A DNA stretch of 23,159 bases from Hydnum rufescens UP504 (lineage: Eukaryota > Basidiomycota > Agaricomycetes > Cantharellales > Hydnaceae): positions 62,256 to 85,414 of the forward strand of contig MU129113.1 of NCBI GenBank assembly GCA_014904985.1. The letters are read 5' to 3'. A model generated the notes under the pieces. It was not told the DNA's origin, made no database searches, and worked only from the letters and a program-made list of their open reading frames with translations. Shown one piece after another: positions 1 through 6,626 of this stretch. Position numbers and translations under genes: made by a program. The stretch's first letter is position 1; each line of letters begins with the position of its first letter.

Positions 1-66
1 TAATCATTGACTACAGCTAGTCCATATCCTTCTTCCAATTCCCCCACTGAACACCATACCATGTCT

Positions 67-470
67 TGCAGAGTGTGATCAACCATTGAAGTAAACCGCC
101 CAATGAATAACAACAGGAAATTACAGTCTCCCATCTACACACTGGCTGAACCAGATTTTGATTTGACAGTCATCAGATGCTCCCAACCTTCTTCTATAAA
201 AGGATGCCTCCATCCTCCATGCGAAAACAGCACTGATGAGTTTGCATCAACGCCCAAATGGGACAAGGCATCCCGAGTTCTCGTGAGAGCCAGGCAACAA
301 ACTGCGCATCAACCATTGTGCATACCCTTGAACACAAGTAACCATGCTGAAGGAATAATCTCCACATCTGCCATCGATTCACGCTTTGGTATTATGGTGC
401 TCGAAATGGCATGCAGGAGTTGGCACCGGGATATTCACATGATGGGAGGAACAAGGGACATGGAATCCAT
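67..470 (-). pseudogene. Possible degraded coding remnant
   Basis: On the minus strand one frame reads as plausible protein for about 130 codons, broken by a TGA and a TAG. Recognisable stretches include PKRESMADVEIIPSAWLL, LSHLGVDANSSVLFSHGGW and DHTLQDMVWCSVGELEEGY, and the frame runs off the window start. The two stops, the absence of a clear start and the lack of a family match make this a remnant at best. A competing plus-strand reading (103-633) has no better composition. I do not recognise the protein and infer no function. Confidence 0.25.
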
Positions 471-633
471 TTCTCCGTATGATCGGAATTCACCTCTGGG
501 AAGTGTGCTGCGCATCCAACAAGGTGGCCAAAGTGTCCACATAGTGTTTCTTGAGGTAAAAGCGATTAGGATAGGATCTAGTCACGGGTTGAGGGGTGTT
601 TGGATCACTCAGGTGGCAATAAATGTAAGGTAG

Positions 634-1031
634 GTAAGGGAGATGTTTATTCCATCTTTGAGGAATGTGTAACGTCAGATGGGTGATAAGTTGAAGGGGC
701 TGTGGAGAGCTAACCTTAATATCTGTTTGCTAATGTGGGGCTCAGTCCCCATCAATCTCCCATTCTAGTCACTTCCCATTATCTTCTCCCTCACTTCCGG
801 GACCCTCGAAAATAAGTTCGGAAAGTACGAAACCTCGTGGGGAGATATCTGGCTGTTTAAGAGTTGTCTTAATCGGACAGACTTAAAGAAATATAGTAAG
901 ACAGATAACACTCAGGCTCCAAGCTCCCCCTGATGTACATCTTCTGGCAATATAGATTTTCGAGCCGCCACATACTCGAAAGGTATCTGTACCCAGTTGC
1001 GCAAACACTACGGGGGGGGCAAGTCAATTGA
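634..1031. other. Intergenic stretch, nothing recognised
   Basis: No frame reads as convincing protein and there is no obvious repeat. The stretch is CT-rich in its middle (about 770-800) and contains a G8 run at 1012-1019. It separates the minus-strand remnant at the window start from the plus-strand remnant that begins near 1032. Confidence 0.5.
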
Positions 1032-1616
1032 GAACCAGGGATTGCAGTTCTTCCACATTCAACGAGTCATCCTACACACGCCTGGCGATCAAGTACCAAC
1101 GTTCCTCCGAGATTGGATACATCTCCAACACCCGTTCCCAGTATCCCCTCGACTTCAAATAAACGCCAGCGCTCCCCAACCCCTCTAGAGGCTCCTTCGA
1201 AGCGATTGAAAGATGATTCTCTTTCAGTAGATGCAATGGATATTCGACGACTCGTCGAACACCAAGGATGGATCTGCCATGGATGTCGATGATCCCCAGA
1301 GTGATCCCTCCCGATCCCTACTACCTCTGGTACCTCCAAGATCGTCAATATCAGCGATGAGGAATCAAACCCCAGCTCCTACCACTCTGACGTCGACGAT
1401 GCACCAAATAATGCCCCGGAACCCGCGGGCCCTATGTGTGATCACAGCCACACACCTGGATTGGGATTTAGAAAACCGTTTCCTCGGTCTAGATTCCCAC
1501 CGCAACGTTGTTCATGTAGATTCTCGGGGCAGGCCCTACACCGTAAAATTGGTGGTACTGGGTTAGATATCAGCCTTGCCCAATTCTACTTCATCCTTGT
1601 CGATTCACGAAGTTGA
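1032..1616 (+). pseudogene. Decayed ORF for a basic/acidic, probably nuclear protein
   Basis: One plus-strand frame stays open from 1032 to 1616 except for two TGA codons at 1290-1292 and 1302-1304. It encodes a Pro/Ser-rich part, a basic cluster resembling a nuclear localisation signal (NKRQRSPTP followed by SKRLKDD), then an acidic Ser/Asp stretch (NISDEESNPSSYHSDVDD) and a His/Cys/Arg-rich end. Both stops are TGA and a CGA codon lies beside the first, so CGA-to-TGA decay is a reasonable inference. No start codon or family could be assigned. It could be the N-terminal part of a transposon protein or a host gene fragment. Confidence 0.4.
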
Positions 1617-1894
1617 CAATTTCCGCACAATAAATGATCTTTTGTTTGAAGAGTGCGCTTAAATAATAGAAAGCTAAAGGTGGTGATTAGACTGTTGGCG
1701 CTTGCTTTTTTATTCACTCCGAGTCGCGGCATTGCTACCCTCAAGAACTGGGGTCGCGGTCATCCACAATTGGAACATGTGGTGGGACATACATTCAGAA
1801 AAAATAATGGGAAAAATCAAGAATATCACACCATAATGAGCTGCATATGCACATGAAAAACACTTCAGAATGGATTGCAGCTGAGCCAATCATA
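1617..1894. other. Intergenic stretch downstream of the HNH gene
   Basis: This stretch follows the 3' end of the minus-strand HNH gene and the plus-strand remnant. Short open frames occur (for example 1653-1856 on +), but their composition is not protein-like. I see no repeat or RNA gene. Confidence 0.45.
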
Positions 1895-2199
1895 TCATAC
1901 CTTGTTCAGGGAGTGAACAGTTAATAGCGTCATTATGGGAGTTCCCCCATCGGTGGCCAGAACACAAGTTTCTCGAAGATCCTGCAAATACTTTGCAATA
2001 TATTCTGCAGCGCCACTCATATGAATTATCCAGCAACTGCGGCGTGAAGCCTTAAGAACCGTGGATCCGGCAGATGTGTCGTATCTCCTGGATCCCGATG
2101 ATCCAGAAATGTGACTATGGTTCCATCCATGGGGGTTCCGTGCATCTTCTCATGTACTCTGACCATGTAGCAATGTGGAATGGGAGGAATGTGATAGGG
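1895..2199 (-). CDS. HNH-nuclease-like protein, 3' exon, separated by element 1
   Basis: This is the C-terminal exon of the gene whose 5' part lies at 7034-7877. Read from 2199 downward it starts in phase 0 right after a CGTTAG acceptor. It carries the family's C-terminal signature: VTFLDHRDPGDTTHLPDPRF, then LRLHAAV, then SGAAEYIAKYLQDLRETCVL. Fungal HNH proteins of this type have a similar LPDPR..LHAA....SGAAEYI end. A one-base frameshift near 2026-2031 separates the LHAAV part from the SGAAEYI part. The stop is the TGA at 1897-1895. The exon is separated from exon 4 by the 4.8-kb element-1 insertion. Whether the gene still works depends on splicing out that insertion and on the frameshift being real. 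Confidence 0.75.
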
Positions 2200-2220
2200 C
2201 TAACGTGAACTTGTTAGATC

Positions 2221-2225
2221 GGCTC
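2221..2225. repeat. Target-site duplication of element 1, left copy
   Basis: GGCTC precedes the left terminus (CACCAGGCTGG) and recurs at 7006-7010 after the right terminus. The identical direct repeat is actually ten bases, GGCTCCACCA (2221-2230 and 7006-7015). The duplication is therefore 5 bp if the element starts with CACC, or 9-10 bp if the CACC belongs to the target. CACC is present at both termini of element 1 (read inward) and at the left end of element 2, which favours 5 bp. Confidence 0.6.
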
Positions 2226-2247
2226 CACCAGGCTGGTCAGTCACATA

Positions 2248-2303
2248 GGGGACCTAATTTAGGTACCACTTTCGGGGCAGAAAATGGTACCTAATAGGTC
2301 CCC
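2248..2303. repeat. Foldback palindrome inside the left TIR of element 1
   Basis: Within the TIR, GGGGACCTAATTTAGGTACCA is mirrored by TGGTACCTAATAGGTCCCC around a 16-nt centre, so the terminus itself can form a hairpin of about 19 bp. The same arrangement occurs in the right TIR (about 6930-6985) and at the start of element 2 (20861-20916). Confidence 0.8.
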
Positions 2304-2385
2304 AAACCTTACGGCCGAAATCAGGCCATTCCAATTCAGTTTTTGGGCCATCTGTCGGCCAATCCATGGCTGTGCTAGATTATAT

Positions 2386-2470
2386 ACTTATTTATTATTA
2401 TTTGTTTACTATTTATTATTATTATTACTACTATTATTATACATATTACCCCCCCCCGGGGGTCTGCCAC
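2386..2470. repeat. TTA-rich microsatellite followed by C9 G5 run
   Basis: An irregular (TTA)n/(TAT)n tract is followed by CCCCCCCCCGGGGG. The same order occurs in element 2 at about 20995-21115, with a longer TTA tract and an 11-12-nt C run. It marks the outer boundary of the left exon array. Plus-strand Tyr/Leu-rich ORFs here are composition artefacts. Confidence 0.8.
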
Positions 2471-2669
2471 CACAGGGGGCGGATGGTTCATGCGGGTTAT
2501 GCACCCGCATCTGCCCATACCCATACACCCCGGTCGGGGGCCGGTTCCCTTTGGGCACTCCCTCGAGGGAGTCGGTTTTCGTTTGTGGGGGCTCGTTCGC
2601 GGTTATCGTTTGCGGCGTCTCATTCGGCGGGTTCGTATTTGGGGGTTCGCGGGGGTTCTGGTTCAGGAC

Positions 2670-2785
2670 CTAAAGAAATAATTGATGAAACATTAGTAGA
2701 ACAGTAACGCAGCGCAAAAAGAGCAGCTTATGCTGCTCTTTTTGCGCCACAAGAACAAGAAGTGAAAATAAAAAAGAAAACATAC
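2670..2785 (-). other. Element 1 intron L4 with hairpin
   Basis: This 116-nt intron is on the minus strand: donor AAA|GTATGT at 2785, branch CTACTAAT near 2692-2699, acceptor TTTAG at 2670. A perfect 16-bp stem (2712-2727 with 2732-2747, loop TTAT) sits between donor and branch. The exon palindrome at 2791-2825 lies directly upstream of the donor. Element 2 has the equivalent intron at exactly the same length. Confidence 0.7.
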
Positions 2786-2790
2786 TTTGT

Positions 2791-2825
2791 AGTACCCCAC
2801 ACCCACTGTGGGAGTGTGGGGTACT
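2791..2825. repeat. Exon-end palindrome, AGTACCCCACAC type
   Basis: AGTACCCCACAC (2791-2802) pairs with GTGTGGGGTACT (2814-2825), and the inner CCCA/TGGG bases pair as well. It ends the exon just before the L4 donor. Its core differs from the ACCACACCC core of the other units, but both halves changed together. Confidence 0.85.
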
Positions 2826-2944
2826 GGGGCCGTATACTCTGGGTCGTACATACGGGTCCTCTCTGTGCCCGTTGTTCGGGCGTTGATAAATGGGGTTGCA
2901 GGGGGGGGCTCGCGTCGGTATTCGTTTGCAAGGGAAGTCGAGAC

Positions 2945-3051
2945 CTAAAGGATAAGAGTTTTAAATTAGTAAGAGTTAAACACCACGCAAAAAGAGCAGC
3001 TTTGGCTGCTCTTTTGTGTGGGTGTAGCTACAGGGGGGGACGGGGACTCAC
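2945..3051 (-). other. Element 1 intron L3 with hairpin
   Basis: This 107-nt minus-strand intron has donor ATAAG|GTGAGT at 3051, branch TTACTAAT near 2963-2972 and acceptor CTTTAG|G at 2945. Its hairpin GCAAAAAGAGCAGC...GCTGCTCTTTT lies at 2985-3018. The element-2 counterpart (21630-21736) is also 107 nt. Confidence 0.7.
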
Positions 3052-3063
3052 CTTATATAGGAC

Positions 3064-3089
3064 CACACACCCGCCGGGGCGGGTGTGTG
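3064..3089. repeat. Exon-end palindrome at intron L3
   Basis: CACACACCCGCC (3064-3075) pairs with GGCGGGTGTGTG (3078-3089) around a 2-nt centre. It lies about a dozen bases exon-side of the L3 donor. Confidence 0.85.
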
Positions 3090-3119
3090 ATTTCTGGGGC
3101 CCGCATTGGGCGCGGTTTC

Positions 3120-3315
3120 ATCCTCGTTTGGCGTGGTCGCGTCCTCGTTTGGCGCGGCACCGCATGTCACGTCGTTGGTGTGTGGCGTGTCGTGTTGCGT
3201 TGGCGTGTTGCGTTGGCATGTCGCATTGGCGGGTCGCGTTGGCATGTCGCATTGGCGGGTCGCGTTGGCGGGTCGCGTTGGCGTGTCGCATTGGCGTGTC
3301 GCGTTGGCGTTTGGG
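3120..3315. repeat. GC-rich minisatellite in a left-arm exon
   Basis: Degenerate direct repeats of about 10-15 bp, built on GTCGCGTTGGC and GTCGCATTGGC, fill most of the exon between introns L3 and L2. All six frames are open because of the repeat, which creates long Arg/Ala/Val-rich ORFs that are probably spurious. Confidence 0.8.
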
Positions 3316-3359
3316 TTCTGGTCGTTTCGTGGGTACGTCGTGCGTTGGACGAAGCACAG

Positions 3360-3465
3360 CTAGAATAATAAAAGACACATTAGTAAAAAGTTCGAAAGCA
3401 GCGCAAAAGAGCAGCTTTCGCTGCTCTTTTTGCGCGGTTGTATTTACTGGGGGTCGGGGACTCAC
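3360..3465 (-). other. Element 1 intron L2 with hairpin
   Basis: This 106-nt minus-strand intron has donor ATAAG|GTGAGT at 3465, branch TTACTAATG near 3379-3387 and acceptor TATTCTAG at 3360. The hairpin is 3401-3415 paired with 3420-3435 (loop TTTC). Element 2 has no equivalent unit, so the unit number varies between copies. Confidence 0.72.
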
Positions 3466-3476
3466 CTTATGTAGTA

Positions 3477-3502
3477 CACACACCCACCGCAGCGGGTGTG
3501 TG
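3477..3502. repeat. Exon-end palindrome at intron L2
   Basis: CACACACCC (3477-3485) pairs with GGGTGTGTG (3494-3502), just exon-side of the L2 donor on the minus strand. Confidence 0.8.
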
Positions 3503-3712
3503 GTTCCTGGGGCCCTCATTTGGTGCGTTGCCGTGGGTGCATCGTTTGGCGCGTCTGCGTGTGGTGCGTCTTTGTGTGGCGTGTCTTCGTGTGGTGCGTC
3601 TTCGTGTGGCGCGTTGCCGTGTGTCGCGTCGTTTGCGCGTCTTTGTTTGGCGCGCTGCCGTCTGGGTCCTCGTTTTGCGGGTTTTCATCGTGCCTTGGAC
3701 CTCAGGCCTCAT

Positions 3713-3816
3713 CTAGAATAATACAGGAAATGTTAGTATAAAGAGTCAAAGGAGCGCAAAAGAGCAGCTTTCGCTGCTCTTTTTGCGCCGTTGTATCTAC
3801 TAGACAAAACACTCAC
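3713..3816 (-). other. Element 1 intron L1 with hairpin
   Basis: This 104-nt minus-strand intron has donor CAAG|GTGAGT at 3816, a perfect TACTAAC branch site (3738-3732) and acceptor TATTCTAG at 3713. The hairpin is 3754-3768 paired with 3773-3788 (loop TTTC). The element-2 counterpart is also 104 nt. The following exon (3712 to 3466) is 247 nt, the same length as the mirror exon at 4876-5122. Confidence 0.75.
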
Positions 3817-3821
3817 CTTGT

Positions 3822-3853
3822 GACCACACACCCGCAGCGGCGGGTGCGTGGTC
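3822..3853. repeat. Exon-end palindrome at intron L1
   Basis: GACCACACACCCGC (3822-3835) pairs with GCGGGTGCGTGGTC (3840-3853) around AGCG, with one mismatched pair. It abuts the L1 donor. Confidence 0.85.
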
Positions 3854-3912
3854 ATGCGCTTGCCTTTTCGGGCGGCTGCTTGTTGTGGTTGTGGAGATGG
3901 GAGCAAGATGTA

Positions 3913-4560
3913 GATTCAATGCCGGCAATTGCCGATACTCAAGAAGCGCCCAAGCGCTGGCGCTGCAAACACAGTACACAATAGTAACAAGCATGTATAT
4001 TTAAGATAAATACTATATAATAAATATCTGCCCAGGAAAACCCGAAGAAGCCAATGATAATGAGTCAGAGCCAATAAGGCATGAGATGGCTAATTGCAGA
4101 GTGGATTGGGCCACTCTACACATCCGAATTGGCCCAAATTTAAATATAGTAATGGTATATATACACCCTACATGGGCGATTGATTATCTCGGACGATAAT
4201 CGCATTTTTCAATTTTTCACGCCTTCAATTCCCTAAATAGGGAATTGAAGGCGTGAAAAATTGAAAAATGCGATTATCGTCCGAGATAATCAATCGCCCA
4301 TGTAGGGTGTATATATACCATTACTATATTTAAATTTGGGCCAATTCGATGTGTAGAAGTGGCCCAATCCACTCTGCAATTAGCCATCTCATGCCTTATT
4401 GAGCTCTGACTCATTATCATTGGCTTCTTCGGGTTTTCCTGGGCAAATATTTATTATATAGTATTTATTTTAAATATACATGCTTGTTCCTATTGTGTAC
4501 TGTGCTTGCAGTGCCAGCGCTTGGGCGCTTCTTGAGTATCGGCAATTGCCGGCATTGAAT
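3913..4560. repeat. Central palindrome of element 1
   Basis: The arms 3913-4236 and 4237-4560 are reverse complements over about 324 bp each with only scattered mismatches and no net length change. The centre is CCCTAAATAGGG at 4231-4242. Both arms carry a TATATATAC motif (about 4156-4164 and 4309-4319), oriented so that transcription could leave the centre in both directions toward the first donor of each arm. A shared promoter role is inference. Similarity weakens beyond 3913 and 4560 but resumes at the palindromes flanking introns L1 and R1. Confidence 0.9.
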
Positions 4561-4613
4561 TTCGCAACTACGCAGCCACACCCAGCAACGAAATGTGACC
4601 GCACAACCACGAC

Positions 4614-4711
4614 ACAACAGCAGCAGCAACAGCAGCAGCAACAGCAGCAGCAGCACAGCAGCAACAGCAACAGCAGCAGCAGCAGCAGCAGCAACGCAGC
4701 AGCAGCAACGG
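4614..4711 (+). repeat. CAG/CAA triplet repeat
   Basis: An interrupted (CAG)n/(CAA)n tract encodes poly-Gln, poly-Ser or poly-Ala depending on frame. It sits in the first right-arm exon and has no counterpart in the left arm, so it arose after the arms became mirror copies. Coding use is unlikely, as no frame continues through the downstream splice junction with conserved sequence. Confidence 0.85.
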
Positions 4712-4736
4712 CAACAGTGCATGACCACGACCACGC

Positions 4737-4767
4737 GACCACACACCCGCTGATGCGGTGTGTGGTC
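4737..4767. repeat. Exon-end palindrome at intron R1
   Basis: GACCACACACCCGC (4737-4750) pairs with GCGGTGTGTGGTC (4755-4767) around TGAT, with one bulged base. The R1 donor follows at 4773. It mirrors 3822-3853. Confidence 0.85.
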
Positions 4768-4772
4768 ATAAG

Positions 4773-4875
4773 GTAAGTTTTATCTCAATAGATACAATAG
4801 CGCAAAAAGAGTAGCGCAAGCTACTCTTTTTGTGCTGCTGTGAATTTTTATACTAACGTACTTTTATTATTCCAG
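4773..4875 (+). other. Element 1 intron R1 with hairpin
   Basis: This 103-nt plus-strand intron has donor AAG|GTAAGT, branch TACTAAC (4851-4857) and acceptor ATTCCAG at 4875. The hairpin is 4800-4815 paired with 4820-4835. Here the stem reads GAGTAGC/GCTACTC instead of GAGCAGC/GCTGCTC, so a C-G pair has become a T-A pair with both strands changed. Confidence 0.75.
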
Positions 4876-5085
4876 GTCATGGCCTGGTCCCAGGTACCCG
4901 AATGAAACCCCACCAAACGAACCAAACTAACGACACCACGCCAAATGAACCCCACCGAACGAAATCCCGCGAGCAAAACACGCCAAATGACAATGCAATA
5001 CGACGAGGACGCCAGCGATGGGGACGGGCCGATCGAGCAGCTCAACGACACCACGCCAACGACACCGCCGACATCACGCCCCACA

Positions 5086-5115
5086 GAACCACACCCGCCT
5101 CAGCGGGTGTGGTTC
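5086..5115. repeat. Exon-end palindrome at intron R2
   Basis: GAACCACACCCGC (5086-5098) pairs perfectly with GCGGGTGTGGTTC (5103-5115) around CTCA, eight bases before the R2 donor region. Confidence 0.88.
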
Positions 5116-5122
5116 TCAAAAG

Positions 5123-5214
5123 GTAAGTAAGTCCAACGGCCGCAAAAAGAGCAACGAATGCTGCTCTTTTTGGCGCCTGGTTATTTAATAACTAACACGT
5201 TATTTATTTTCTAG
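5123..5214 (+). other. Element 1 intron R2 with hairpin
   Basis: This 92-nt plus-strand intron has donor AAG|GTAAGT, branch ACTAAC (5191-5196) and acceptor TTTCTAG|GT at 5214. The hairpin at 5139-5176 is imperfect near the loop (GCAACGAATGCTGC). Confidence 0.72.
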
Positions 5215-5387
5215 GTTTCGCCTGAAGTACATACAGCAGATGAAGACCCGCCGAACGAAACCCCACCCCCGCAAATGACAACACCCCCGCGAAACGAAAG
5301 CACAAACACGCCCGCCAAAAGAACTGAGCGCCAAAACAAAACCAGGGACGAGGAGCACACACAAGGACCACGGAACCCCCAGACAAA

Positions 5388-5414
5388 CCACACACCGCTT
5401 CGGCGGGTGGGTGG
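5388..5414. repeat. Exon-end palindrome at intron R3 (degenerate)
   Basis: An imperfect copy, CCACACACCGC...GCGGGTGGGTGG, lies before the R3 intron remnant. Confidence 0.7.
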
Positions 5415-5423
5415 TAATCTAAG

Positions 5424-5523
5424 ATAGTTTTTATTGCGCAAAGGACAGCTACGCTGCTCCTTTCACGGTAGTTTTTCTTTTCTTTTTTAAAACAATTTAT
5501 TCATTTTTTATTATAGTTTCTAG
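5424..5523 (+). other. Element 1 intron R3, donor lost
   Basis: By position this is the third right-arm intron, about 100 nt, ending in TTTCTAG|GT at 5523. The donor reads CTAAG|ATAGTT, so the invariant GT has become AT. The hairpin (5436-5464, GCGCAAAGGACAGC...GCTGCTCCTTT) is shortened and no good branch site is visible. It is probably not spliced at this site. Confidence 0.6.
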
Positions 5524-5612
5524 GTTAACGAGTCCGTGCCGACAACCCCCAAACCCACCTGAGCCCCGTACGAAAACCCGATAGAGGAAGGCACACGACC
5601 GCAGTACGAACG

Positions 5613-5644
5613 AGTACCACACCCGCCGAAGCGGGTGTGGTACT
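5613..5644. repeat. Exon-end palindrome at intron R4
   Basis: AGTACCACACCCGC (5613-5626) pairs perfectly with GCGGGTGTGGTACT (5631-5644) around CGAA, five bases before the donor. Confidence 0.88.
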
Positions 5645-5649
5645 ACAAG

Positions 5650-5749
5650 GTAAGTAAAGCTGTACACCCCCAACGGCGCAAAAAGAGCAGCGAATGCTGC
5701 TCTTTTTGCGCCAGTTTTAATGTTCTAACTAATACATGCATCATTCTAG
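5650..5749 (+). other. Element 1 intron R4 with hairpin
   Basis: This 100-nt plus-strand intron has donor CAAG|GTAAGT, branch CTAACTAAT (from 5725) and acceptor ATTCTAG|G at 5749. The hairpin is a perfect GGCGCAAAAAGAGCAGC stem at 5675-5712 with loop GAAT. Confidence 0.77.
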
Positions 5750-5871
5750 GCTCTCGCTTTAAATGAAGACCCGTGAAAGGGAAACTGCCCCCCCCCCCGA
5801 AACGATAACCCGCTGAAACCCACGACGACGACACGCCGAACGAAGACACGAAACAACGCCGGAACCCGCAT

Positions 5872-5905
5872 GAACCACACATCCGCTACGGCGGGTGTGT
5901 GGTTC
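5872..5905. repeat. Exon-end palindrome at intron R5
   Basis: GAACCACACATCCGC pairs with GCGGGTGTGTGGTTC around TACG, with one mismatch. The donor follows at 5914. Confidence 0.85.
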
Positions 5906-5913
5906 TATACAAG

Positions 5914-6013
5914 GTAAGTAACCTCGTACCCACAACGGCGTAAAAAGAGCAGCAGATGCTGCTCTTTTTACACTGGTTTTAATTTTTTACTAACACATTA
6001 TTGATTATTCTAG
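5914..6013 (+). other. Element 1 intron R5 with hairpin
   Basis: This 100-nt plus-strand intron has donor CAAG|GTAAGT, branch TACTAAC (5988-5994) and acceptor ATTCTAG|GT at 6013. The hairpin at 5940-5971 reads GTAAAAAG...CTTTTTAC instead of GCAAAAAG...CTTTTTGC, another paired change that keeps the stem. Confidence 0.77.
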
Positions 6014-6320
6014 GTACCGCCTTACCACAAACACCAAAATGAAGACCCGCCAAAGGAACCCCCCCCCCAGGGAATGACAACGCCCCGCCACACGGAAACC
6101 AACAACACGACCCACCAAAACGAGTGCCGAATGAAACCCGCCAAACCGAGGAGTGAAACCAGGCCAGACCACACACCCGCTACCGCGGGTGTGCCCACCC
6201 CCAACAGACACCTGGGACCAGTCCAAACAACCGGCCCAACGGTGAACCGCCAAGCCACGGCCCCCTTCCCTTGAAATGGCCAGCGACGAGCCCGCCGTGC
6301 CCCGATGAAGAAGCGGAAGG

Positions 6321-6626
6321 CACCACACACCCGCTAGGCCGGGTGTGTGGTGCTACTAGGTTGTTCTTTTTTTTAAATTTCTATGGACAGTGCCACACCC
6401 GCTTGAGCGGGTGTGGTGCTACTTAGTTTTTTTTCTAAGTTTCTATGGATGGTACCACACCCGCTCAAGCAGGTGTGTGCTACTAAGTAGTTTTTTTATT
6501 TTTTATTTTTATTTTATTTTTAAGGACGGTACCACACACCCGCCCATGCGGGTGTGTGGTGCTACTAAGTAGTTTTTTATTTTATTTCTACGGACGGTAC
6601 CACACCCGCCCAAGCGGGTGTGGTAT
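6321..6626. repeat. Run of five exon-type palindromes without introns
   Basis: Palindromes of the ACCACACCCGC...GCGGGTGTGGT type lie at 6321-6352, 6393-6416, 6454-6479, 6531-6560 and 6599-6625, about 60-80 bp apart. The spacers are T-rich and similar (GCTACTA-GTA-poly-T, then TTTCTAYGGAYGGT). The intronic hairpin, branch site and donor are missing. It looks like the same unit amplified after loss of its intron. A (TAAA)n tract follows at 6646-6668. Confidence 0.8.

Noticed and set aside
2762..3721. Long plus-strand ORF of 319 codons and overlapping minus-strand ORFs
   Set aside because: The frame is open because of GC-rich minisatellites and crosses two introns and palindromes. Composition is skewed (Cys, Arg, Val, Trp) and it is not kept in element 2.
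4480..4776. Poly-Gln/Ser protein encoded by the CAG tract
   Set aside because: The repeat keeps three frames open on either strand; there is no conserved sequence outside the repeat and no counterpart in the mirror arm.
2712..5971. Hairpins with T5 runs taken as bacterial-type terminators
   Set aside because: The T run is inside the stem, mirrored by an A run, and the hairpins lie between eukaryotic donors and branch sites.
3048..6193. Recurrent peptide NHTPAxAGVW as a conserved protein motif
   Set aside because: It is only the translation of the exon-end palindrome. Frames do not continue consistently across the introns, and several stop just before the donor.
2712..6626. Regularly spaced palindromes taken as a CRISPR array
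   Set aside because: Repeats alternate between two palindrome types, sit at splice-site-defined positions, change strand at the centre, and the intervening sequences are low-complexity and related. The locus is clearly eukaryotic.
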